Part shown: in pieces, positions 25,101 to 30,560 of the stretch
Layout: each line of letters begins with the position of its first letter
How positions within the stretch are numbered: the stretch's first letter is position 1
NCBI GenBank assembly: GCA_017450535.1
Contig: JAFSTK010000006.1
Span: 1 to 37,038, forward strand
Source of the DNA: Treponema sp.
GTDB lineage: Bacteria > Spirochaetota > Spirochaetia > Treponematales > Treponemataceae
Direction: 5' to 3'
DNA length: 37,038 nt
The notes under the pieces: model-generated
What the model saw: only the letters and a program-made list of their open reading frames with translations
Told to the model about the DNA's origin: nothing
Database searches by the model: none
Position numbers and translations under genes: made by a program

Positions 25101-25888
25101 TCCAAATCTTCGTTTTCGCCAAATCCGTCGGGCAATGACAAGTCGTTGGGAAGTTCAACTGAATCAGAAGAAAGCGCATCTTCACCCTGGGCATCCGCAT
25201 TTTCCTGAAGTCCTTCCTTAGAAGCATCCTCATCTGGCGGAGTCACAAGAGAAGAAAAATCTCCCATATCAGATAAATCGCCCAAGTCACCGAGGTCAGG
25301 CAAATCACCCATGCCGGACAATGCATCCGACGGCTCCGAATCAAGCGAAGTTTCTGCGGCAGACGAATCAAAAGCGGGAGTCTCCGCAAATGCATCGGGA
25401 GCCGGCTCTTCAGTGGCAGGTACATCTGGAACAGGTATGTCCGAAACAGGTACATCCGGAACAGAAGACGGCGCAGAAGAAACTGGCTCGTCCAAGAAAT
25501 CAGACAAATCTGGCATCTCGACATCGGAAGCAGAAGATGTGTCCGCCACAGGACCTAAAATAGATGCGAGTTCGGGAGGAATATCAACGGGAGCTTCAGG
25601 GGCAGCCGGAGCAGAAGAATTTCCGCTATCAAAACCAGGAATGCCCAGGCTGGAGAGGTCAATATCTTCTGTCGCGCTCATGTCCACAGATGCTGTGGGA
25701 GCGGGCGCCTCATCTTTTTCGTTTGGATCGGGCAGACCGAGCATGAAGTCATTGGAATCATCTACGTCAGGCACATCGGGAACGGGCAGAAAAACAGGCT
25801 TCTCCCCCCTCATCCTGCGAATTTGAACTTCATCGCCGAGATTCTTGATATCTTCGCTGAATTGCCGTAATTGACTAAGCCCAGGCAT
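22097..25888 (-). CDS. Large TPR protein with acidic N domain, FlcA-like candidate
   Basis: A 1263-residue protein. It starts MPGLSQLRQFSEDIKNLGDE. Residues about 35-620 are extremely rich in Asp, Ser, Pro and Glu (repeated DLSLPDDF and VPDVP-type units). Residues 625-690 form a compact charged domain, followed by one membrane segment near 697-720 (AVAGVMLTIVGFFLFHAG). The C-terminal 540 residues are tetratricopeptide-like repeats (YNQGYTMLENNEFPQSEELFQRAV and others), expected in the periplasm. Layout and N terminus recall the spirochaetal flagellar collar protein FlcA (Borrelia BB0326), which shapes the periplasmic flagellar motor; this is from memory and tentative. The start has a promoter 8 nt upstream. 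Confidence 0.6.
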   Translation of the reverse strand: MPGLSQLRQFSEDIKNLGDEVQIRRMRGEKPVFLPVPDVPDVDDSNDFMLGLPDPNEKDEAPAPTASVDMSATEDIDLSSLGIPGFDSGNSSAPAAPEAPVDIPPELASILGPVADTSSASDVEMPDLSDFLDEPVSSAPSSVPDVPVSDIPVPDVPATEEPAPDAFAETPAFDSSAAETSLDSEPSDALSGMGDLPDLGDLGDLSDMGDFSSLVTPPDEDASKEGLQENADAQGEDALSSDSVELPNDLSLPDGFGENEDLEVPDGIPSMDELLPEENGENPIAIDQAALDALFNKPNEPIKSEPVSDANEESVASDTADVSADAAVSEDISNDVSDDVTAPDVTSASDDSSLSLDDLSLPDDFGFTGEEIDMGSEAPAPEAIASQSKKTAPSAEPASDEAASSSDNLSLDDFSMDSLPPLDDFDSLGGSTGADSLGTTDSGSDALGDDFSMDTATADALPADTSTSSEPAGETSGTASDSLGGDIDDLASMFDTSGLDFPDGMGSAPTGEAPDVSMDVPQEIFDTSEMDGLDFSSDDLGSSGSTALPFDTDFPVTGEGGGDDFELTDDFEIPGFSDADSAPDDKKGGFRLDSPDFSKANADRPPNTLSEEEYEKFKKNLAGYPLNLRIAVEDFIVKDEFKDDVIFEVVEKVLKKVSARQLAGHLEKLLDISIDVPRDFERRSVAEYEAYKQSFQYQLKNRILPMAVAGVMLTIVGFFLFHAGKRFVYQPVMASRLYNQGYTMLENNEFPQSEELFQRAVSYKPVKKWFFRYAKGYREHKQFERAAQMYRNILGLFNYDKQAGLEYARMELYERANYARAEEIVRRSVLDHYINDSAGILLLGDIFLEWAEIDPEKYELARLEYSNLIQLYGGTDLYMSRMMRYFIRTDNLPNVLSLKTRFYSNKKSLGAEDWTELSGYLLDKLYGKLSKTEESLRSSIEDVLDMLETAVKLDPVNPVARYNLSRYFLHNNNDVSARREMKIALDLFERAPVRTRKNTYREINGNRVLGELFARDREYIKAQESYTKGINVYTEEHDKTGLEGDENTGKLYADMGDLDYFITGDMDAALSNYQTAIGMKNDTPSLNYRVGAIHYNKKDYDKALGSFIKTSETRGSDSSLLLSLGNTLSLRGDNFAAQGYYSDLITRLNNDRARRVIFNPHHDDDDNALLDMFVKANNNLGVTLYRLARQTGDSAKNAEALVRLSDSMRAWDAYTRNPETMKRLEGSNLASQNSKYITHPYPDFEPAIYTDIPKTLDGEATLE

Positions 25889-25925
25889 CGCCTTTCATTC
25901 TACTCCACATTAAAAGATGATACAA
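25889..25925 (-). promoter_or_regulatory. Near-leaderless promoter of the TPR gene
   Basis: TTGTAT (25925-25920), a 17-bp spacer and TAGAAT (25902-25897), then 8 nt (GAAAGGCG) to the ATG at 25888. AAAGG is present but would be at or before the transcript start. Confidence 0.5.
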
Positions 25926-26018
25926 GTGCAAAAAATTTCCACCCTTCATTTCTATGTCGGAAAAAACTGGGGCACGCTTTAGAATAGAATTTCTCTTTAT
26001 TTTACTTTATGATTTTCC

Positions 26019-26032
26019 GATAATTTGAAGGT
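26019..26032 (+). promoter_or_regulatory. Near-leaderless promoter of the CBM48-like gene
   Basis: GATAAT at 26019-26024 is 8 nt before the ATG at 26033. GAAGG is present but only one base before the ATG, too close to work as a Shine-Dalgarno site. A TTTATT at 17-bp spacing is a weak -35. Confidence 0.4.
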
Positions 26033-26749
26033 ATGAAGCGGATTTTTTGTTTGATTTTGACAGCTCTCCTAGCAGTGACCGCATTCGCAAAAGAAGCGGC
26101 TCCGGAGCAAGATTTATTTGAGTTCAACAACCTCGTCTCAGAAATGCAGGGCGTCCGTGCGCCTTACCAGTACGGCAAATATGTTGTGTTCACCGCTCCC
26201 AATAACTCACGCTACGTAGGCATCGCCTTTGATTTTGAAGGGTACAAGCAAATTCATGCATACAAACTGCACAAAGCCTATGACTTTGAGGGCGAAGTGA
26301 CCGACTCATGGTTCTTTTACGTCCTGAAAAAGCCGAAAGATGTGGAATCAATCTCATACCGAATCGTCATCGACGGACTATGGACGACTGACCCCACAAA
26401 CACGAACACATTGTATGACACCAACACAAATCTGTGGCTCTCTCACGTAAACCTTCCCCGTGTCGAAACAAAAAACACGGAGACCGTGCCCGCAGGCTAC
26501 ACCCGCTTTGTCTGCTTTGCGCCCACAGGACAGAAAATTCGCGTCGGCGGAACATTTACCAACTGGGACTCATGGATTTATGAGCTGAAGGAAGTACAAC
26601 GCGGAAAATACCAACTGGACATCCCCCTACCCTCCGGGACATACTACTACAACTACTATCGAGGCATCACAAGCTTTATTGACGAGACAAATCCCGAAAA
26701 AGGCTACACCGCCGACGGACGAATTGCGTCACGGATTGTAGTGAGATAG
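26033..26749 (+). CDS. Secreted CBM48/glycogen-binding-like protein
   Basis: A 238-residue protein with a signal peptide (MKRIFCLILTALLAVTAFA). Residues 150-225 have the E-set carbohydrate-binding pattern of glycogen-binding domains: RFVCFAPTGQKIRVGGTFTN and WDSWIYELKEV, then GKYQLDIPLPSGTYYYNYY. The N-terminal half has a related but weaker pattern around YRIVIDGLWTTDPTN, so the protein may hold two such domains. It could bind glucan in the periplasm, though some members only serve protein contacts. It converges on ffh with a 3-bp gap. Confidence 0.7.
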   Translation: MKRIFCLILTALLAVTAFAKEAAPEQDLFEFNNLVSEMQGVRAPYQYGKYVVFTAPNNSRYVGIAFDFEGYKQIHAYKLHKAYDFEGEVTDSWFFYVLKKPKDVESISYRIVIDGLWTTDPTNTNTLYDTNTNLWLSHVNLPRVETKNTETVPAGYTRFVCFAPTGQKIRVGGTFTNWDSWIYELKEVQRGKYQLDIPLPSGTYYYNYYRGITSFIDETNPEKGYTADGRIASRIVVR

Positions 26750-26758
26750 TTTCTATCT
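26744..26758. other. Hairpin containing two convergent stop codons
   Basis: AGATAG-TTT-CTATCT. The TAG stop of the CBM48-like gene (26747-26749) lies in the left arm and the stop of ffh (26753-26755) in the right arm. The stem is only 6 bp with a 3-nt loop and no T run, so it is a weak terminator at best. Confidence 0.4.
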
Positions 26759-28090
26759 GAGTGCGCCCATCTGCTGCATCATTTTTGCCTGCATACCTTT
26801 GTTGCGGGCAAGTTTTTTCATTGTGAGTTTGGTCTTTTCAAACTGTTTAATCAATTTGTTCACTTCGGCGACACTCGTTCCGCTGCCTTTTGCAATTCTC
26901 TTGCGGCGGCTGGGACCGATAATCAAGTGATTGGCGCGCTCTTTTTTGGTCATGGAAAGAATAATCGCTTCCTGATGTTTCATGCCGTCCAAATCAACTT
27001 TGCTCTCGTCAATCTGACCTGACAATCCAGGAATCATTTCCATAATTGACTGCATACTGCCCATCTTTTTGACGCGCTGGAACTGCTCAAGCATGTCATC
27101 CAAGGTGAACTCATTGCGCGCCATCTTTTTTTCAAGACGCTGCGCTTCTTCAATTTCAACGGTTTCCTGCGCTTTTTCTACGAGGGAGACGATATCGCCC
27201 ATGCCCAAGATGCGGCTTGCGATGCGGTCAGGATGGAACGGCTCAAAGTCCTCAGTTTTTTCGCCCGTACCGATGAACAAAATCGGCTTTTGAGTAATCG
27301 TTTTGAGCGAGAGAGCGGCACCACCACGCGCGTCTGAGTCAAATTTGGTCAGAATTACGCCCGTCAAGCCCAACTGTTCGTCAAAGCTCTTCGCAATGTC
27401 CACGGCGTTCTGACCGGTCATCGCGTCGGCAACCAAAATGGTCTCTACCGGGTCAACGGCTTTCTTTACGGCGACCAGTTCCGCCATCATCGTCTCGTCA
27501 ATCTGCAAGCGACCGGCTGTATCCACGATAATTGTGTCCAAGCCGTTTTTGCGCGCGTAGTCCAGACCGTTCTTGGCGACCTTTACGGCATCTTTTGCGC
27601 CGTCTTCCGCGTACACGGGGACATTGATTTTTGTGCCGAGTTGCTTTAACTGCTCCACAGCGGCAGGACGAACCAAGTCACATGCCACCAACAGCGGACG
27701 GCGACCATTTTTTGCGAGGCGGGCAGCCAACTTATGCGCCGCCGTCGTTTTACCCGCGCCCTGCAAACCGAGCAAGAGCACCACGGACTGCACATCGGGA
27801 TTTTTAAGCTGCAAATCGACCTTTTCATCGCCAAGCAATTTTACGATGCGGTCGTAAATGATTTTTACGAATTGCTGACCAGGATCGACGGCGCGCAGAA
27901 CTTTTTCGCCCTTCGCTTCTTCCACCGTTGCGTTCACAAAGCGGCGCACAACGCGCAGGTTTACGTCCGCTTCAAGCAGAGCCATTTTTATCTGCTCAAC
28001 GGTCTCCTCAATATTTTTTTCGGTAATCGTCGATTTTCCGCTGACAGTGCGGACAATGTCACTAAAAGTATTTGTCAGTTTTTCAAGCAT
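26753..28090 (-). CDS. ffh: Signal recognition particle protein Ffh
   Basis: A 445-residue SRP54 GTPase. The start at 28090 (MLEKLTNTFSDIV) overlaps gpsA by 8 bp and has AAGGA upstream. The N domain is followed by the G domain: GLQGAGKTTAAHKLA, DTAGRLQID, TKFDSDARGGAALS and GTGEK. The M domain from about residue 300 has Met-rich helices (MQSIMEMIPGLSGQ, MLEQFQRVKKMGSM) and ends MQAKMMQQMGALR. It binds 4.5S-type SRP RNA and signal sequences on ribosomes and docks with FtsY for membrane targeting. Third gene of the ndk-gpsA-ffh operon. Confidence 0.95.
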   Translation of the reverse strand: MLEKLTNTFSDIVRTVSGKSTITEKNIEETVEQIKMALLEADVNLRVVRRFVNATVEEAKGEKVLRAVDPGQQFVKIIYDRIVKLLGDEKVDLQLKNPDVQSVVLLLGLQGAGKTTAAHKLAARLAKNGRRPLLVACDLVRPAAVEQLKQLGTKINVPVYAEDGAKDAVKVAKNGLDYARKNGLDTIIVDTAGRLQIDETMMAELVAVKKAVDPVETILVADAMTGQNAVDIAKSFDEQLGLTGVILTKFDSDARGGAALSLKTITQKPILFIGTGEKTEDFEPFHPDRIASRILGMGDIVSLVEKAQETVEIEEAQRLEKKMARNEFTLDDMLEQFQRVKKMGSMQSIMEMIPGLSGQIDESKVDLDGMKHQEAIILSMTKKERANHLIIGPSRRKRIAKGSGTSVAEVNKLIKQFEKTKLTMKKLARNKGMQAKMMQQMGALR

Positions 28091-29144
28091 TTGTGTTTCC
28101 TTGCAATAAATCGTGGAGGAAGTCCATCGGCGCAATCTCTTTGTTCAAGATGCGGTAGAGTCCCTCGCAAATCAAAAGATGCAGTCCGTGTTTTTCAGCA
28201 ATCTGATGGACAAATTTACATGCCACCGCACCTTCTGAAAGATAACCCACCTCAGAAATGCGGGAAATCAAATCATCAAGATTCTTAAATCGGCTCAAAA
28301 GGTCAGTTTTGATGATGTCCTGACCAAAGCGGCGGTTGCGTCCGTATTTTGAGCGGCAAGTTACGTCCAAGTCGCCAACGCCCGCAATCGAAGTAAAGGT
28401 CTCCGCATGAGTCGCGCCCATGGCAAAGCCCAAAGCCTGAATTTCGTTCAAGCCGGCCGCGAGCAAAAGAGACTCCGCGTTATCACCAAAAATATCAGAA
28501 TGTTCGGCAACGGCATCAAGGCTTCCGTACACAACGGCAATCACGTTCTTTGCCGCCGCACAAATCTGCACGCCCACTACATCCAAACTTGAATACGCCA
28601 TCAGTCCAGGAACACGCAACAATTCACGGAAGCGGATAGAATTCTTGGGGTTCTCGCTCGCGGCAATCAGACCGGTAAGTTTTCCCATTGCGACTTCTTC
28701 CGCATGACTGGGACCAGAAATGTAAACCAGCGAACCTTTGTATGATGCAGGCAACGCCTCTTCCAACGTCTCCAGAATCAGTTTGGGACCTTCAGGAGAA
28801 GCGACAAATCCCTTGGTAAGAACGCCAATCGTCGTGCTTCCGTCCTGAATGGATGGCACATCAATAAACTGCTGCACCGTGCTCACAAGATAGAGCGAAG
28901 GACTTGCGAGAATTAAAAATTCTTTGTCAGAAGCGACATGGCGGATATCCGTAGAAGCCGTAAGATTTTCTGAAAGCGGAAATCCCGGCAGATAGCGTTT
29001 GTTCTCATGCTCATTGTTGATTGCGTCCACAACATCCTGTTCGCGCGCCCACACTTCAACTTTGTGTCCGCCACGAGCAAGCGCCTGAGCCAAACCAGAC
29101 CCCCATGCACCAGCACCAATCACACCAACATTCTTTGAATGCAT
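28083..29144 (-). CDS. gpsA: Glycerol-3-phosphate dehydrogenase (NAD(P)+)
   Basis: A 353-residue enzyme with an N-terminal Rossmann fold (VIGAGAWGSGLAQALA, then VEVWAREQ), GVLTKGF, the substrate segment YISGPSHAEEVAMGKLTG, the catalytic-lysine helix AAKNVIAVVYG and the family block GVGDLDVTCRSKYGRNRRFG. It reduces dihydroxyacetone phosphate to sn-glycerol 3-phosphate for phospholipid synthesis. It lies 22 bp after ndk and overlaps ffh by 8 bp, so the three genes form one operon. The ribosome site is AGGGG six bases before the ATG. Confidence 0.94.
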   Translation of the reverse strand: MHSKNVGVIGAGAWGSGLAQALARGGHKVEVWAREQDVVDAINNEHENKRYLPGFPLSENLTASTDIRHVASDKEFLILASPSLYLVSTVQQFIDVPSIQDGSTTIGVLTKGFVASPEGPKLILETLEEALPASYKGSLVYISGPSHAEEVAMGKLTGLIAASENPKNSIRFRELLRVPGLMAYSSLDVVGVQICAAAKNVIAVVYGSLDAVAEHSDIFGDNAESLLLAAGLNEIQALGFAMGATHAETFTSIAGVGDLDVTCRSKYGRNRRFGQDIIKTDLLSRFKNLDDLISRISEVGYLSEGAVACKFVHQIAEKHGLHLLICEGLYRILNKEIAPMDFLHDLLQGNTNA

Positions 29145-29166
29145 CGTTATCCCCTACCCTAACGAA

Positions 29167-29613
29167 TTAGTACCAGAGCGAACTTTCGTCGTTCCAGTCG
29201 ATAAGCTCTTCCTGTTTAAAGAACAGATTTATCTCTCTTTCCGCGCTCGCATCGCTGTCAGAAGCGTGAATAATGTTATGATTCGTGTGAGAGCAGAAAT
29301 CCCCGCGGATTGTTCCGGGAGCAGCCTCGCTCGGTTTTGTCGCGCCAACAACTTTGCGCACCAACGTCACGCAGTCATCCCCCTGCCACACCATAGCGAC
29401 AACAGGACCGCTCGTAATATATGAAACCAATGAATCGTAAAAGTCCTTGCCTTTGTGCTCGGCATAATGCTTTGCCGCCAGTTCCGGTGAAATCTGCATG
29501 AGTTTTAAGCCGACTAATTTCAGTCCCTTATTCTCCAGGCGCGTAATTACCTGACCGACCAATCTGCGGTTCAAAACGCCCGGCTTACACATTGTAAAAC
29601 ATCTCGTAGCCAT
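29167..29613 (-). CDS. ndk: Nucleoside-diphosphate kinase
   Basis: A 148-residue enzyme that transfers the gamma-phosphate between NTPs and NDPs. The N terminus MATRCFTMCKPGVLNRRLVG aligns with the family start (xRTFxxxKPDxV). The phospho-histidine lies in NHNIIHASDS near residue 118, and the nucleotide-binding AAPGTIRGDF is intact. It ends EELIDWNDESSLWY, the usual C terminus of longer members. It is the promoter-proximal gene of ndk-gpsA-ffh and has no Shine-Dalgarno site; the promoter ends 6 nt before the ATG. Confidence 0.93.
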   Translation of the reverse strand: MATRCFTMCKPGVLNRRLVGQVITRLENKGLKLVGLKLMQISPELAAKHYAEHKGKDFYDSLVSYITSGPVVAMVWQGDDCVTLVRKVVGATKPSEAAPGTIRGDFCSHTNHNIIHASDSDASAEREINLFFKQEELIDWNDESSLWY

Positions 29614-29648
29614 TCAATAAGTATACCGTAGAAAACAGGATTTGACAA
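29614..29648 (-). promoter_or_regulatory. Leaderless-type promoter of ndk-gpsA-ffh
   Basis: TTGTCA (29648-29643), a 17-bp spacer and TATACT (29625-29620), then TATTGA and the ATG at 29613. This is the best match to the bacterial consensus among the leaderless-type promoters in the window. Confidence 0.75.
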
Positions 29649-29687
29649 CACAAGCTATCGCTGCAGCAGAATTTGAAGCGAAATATT

Positions 29688-30236
29688 TTAATGCTGGAGC
29701 GGGTCTTGTGGCGGCGGACTGCGATATGGTTTTGCATATTGATAAAACTTTGGCGCACGGTAGTCAACATGCCAGCCACCGTTAAAAAAACCGTTGTCAT
29801 CTGCAGTCGGATTGATGAAAATCACTTTGGGCGCATGACTGGTATCGTAAGTGAACGTGTTTGAATACCATGTCCTTTTTTCCTGCGCCAAAATTCCCTG
29901 CTGATGTTCAACCGGCGTATACACTGAAATCAGATAGCGTCCCGGCTTCGTCAAAAGATGGACAATAACTCCGCCGGTAAAACAGCCTTCAAAATACGTA
30001 TTCAACACTTTCGGCTCGCCACGCCAGTCACGCACCCGCAGCTCATAAAACCAGTTGTACGACAGATGTGTAATCGCCTGGGTCGCATCAATTCCTTCCA
30101 TATTAGTAATGCGGATAAAACAGGGAACCTCATTCAACGCGCCCTTATTTTCTGGACGATACACCTGCAAAGAAAAAAGCGGCACGGAAAAGAGCAAGAG
30201 AAAAATCAGCAATCCAAAGCGAACAAAAGCTTTCAT
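29688..30236 (-). CDS. Small secreted protein of unknown function
   Basis: The start at 30236 (MKAFVRFGLLIFLLLFSVPL) gives a signal peptide; a longer frame to 30329 would place the terminator stem inside the gene. The mature part (about 160 residues) is beta-rich (FIRITNMEGIDATQAITHLSY, RYLISVYTPVEHQQG) and ends in a Pro-rich tail (YRSPPPQDPLQH). No family is recognised. The ribosome site is weak. A minus-strand terminator lies 62 bp upstream of the start, so a leader attenuator is conceivable. Confidence 0.6.
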   Translation of the reverse strand: MKAFVRFGLLIFLLLFSVPLFSLQVYRPENKGALNEVPCFIRITNMEGIDATQAITHLSYNWFYELRVRDWRGEPKVLNTYFEGCFTGGVIVHLLTKPGRYLISVYTPVEHQQGILAQEKRTWYSNTFTYDTSHAPKVIFINPTADDNGFFNGGWHVDYRAPKFYQYAKPYRSPPPQDPLQH

Positions 30237-30298
30237 ATTTTCTTGTATCAGTGTATCATATTGTTCTGCTGTCGTCTTGTGAAAAAGCGGAACAACGC

Positions 30299-30338
30299 AA
30301 AAAAAAAGGATTGTCTGCGCATATTGCAAACAACCCTT
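30299..30338 (-). terminator. Strong minus-strand intrinsic terminator
   Basis: Minus-strand AAGGGTTGTTTGC, loop AATATGC, GCAGACAATCCTT, then seven more T. The stem is 13 bp with two G-U pairs. It lies before, not after, the small secreted protein gene. It must therefore end a short transcript started at about 30364 or antisense read-through from the luxR/miaB side. Confidence 0.75.
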
Positions 30339-30364
30339 AAAAATTTCGCTCTCCCGATGCCAAA
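30299..30364 (-). ncRNA. Candidate small RNA or attenuated leader
   Basis: A minus-strand promoter (30371-30400) followed 26 nt later by the strong terminator stem predicts a transcript of about 66 nt from near 30364 to near 30299. No known RNA family is recognised. It may equally be the prematurely ended leader of the gene starting at 30236. Confidence 0.35.
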
Positions 30365-30370
30365 CTTTTT

Positions 30371-30400
30371 ATAATAGATACCGTTAGTTCTTTCTTACAA
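30371..30400 (-). promoter_or_regulatory. Minus-strand promoter for small RNA/leader
   Basis: TTGTAA (30400-30395), an 18-bp spacer and TATTAT (30376-30371). It lies inside the 324-bp gap 30237-30560, which otherwise holds the terminator above and the phased T-tracts and promoter of the LuxR gene. Confidence 0.45.
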
Positions 30401-30463
30401 TTGTATTATTTTTCAAGATTTCAAATTTGTCCACTCCCCAATCGGGTAGTTTTATCAACAAAA

Positions 30464-30507
30464 TTTTCACTTTTTGCATTTTTTTTCACATTTTTTCATG
30501 ACTTTTT
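30464..30507 (+). promoter_or_regulatory. Phased T-tracts upstream of the LuxR gene
   Basis: T runs of 4-8 at 30464, 30471, 30479, 30491 and 30503; the last three are 10-12 bp apart, and most are followed by CA or GCA. This predicts curved DNA or an UP-like element immediately before the -35 at 30520. Confidence 0.45.
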
Positions 30508-30519
30508 GACAAAATAAAA

Positions 30520-30560
30520 TTGCGCAAACACAATTACATGAGCTATACTGACCATACATT
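30520..30560 (+). promoter_or_regulatory. Promoter of the LuxR gene, short or no leader
   Basis: TTGCGC (30520-30525), an 18-bp spacer and TATACT (30544-30549), then 11 nt to the ATG at 30561. The predicted 5' UTR is about 4-5 nt with no Shine-Dalgarno site. Confidence 0.5.

Noticed and set aside
24036..25208. A 390-codon open frame on the plus strand rich in Ser/Glu
   Set aside because: It is antisense to the Asp/Ser/Pro-rich part of the TPR gene; the repetitive codons on the coding strand remove stops on the other. It has no ribosome site or family match.
30237..30560. A possible tRNA or riboswitch in the longest intergenic gap
   Set aside because: No cloverleaf, T-loop or known aptamer core is visible; the gap is explained by a terminator, two promoters and phased T-tracts.
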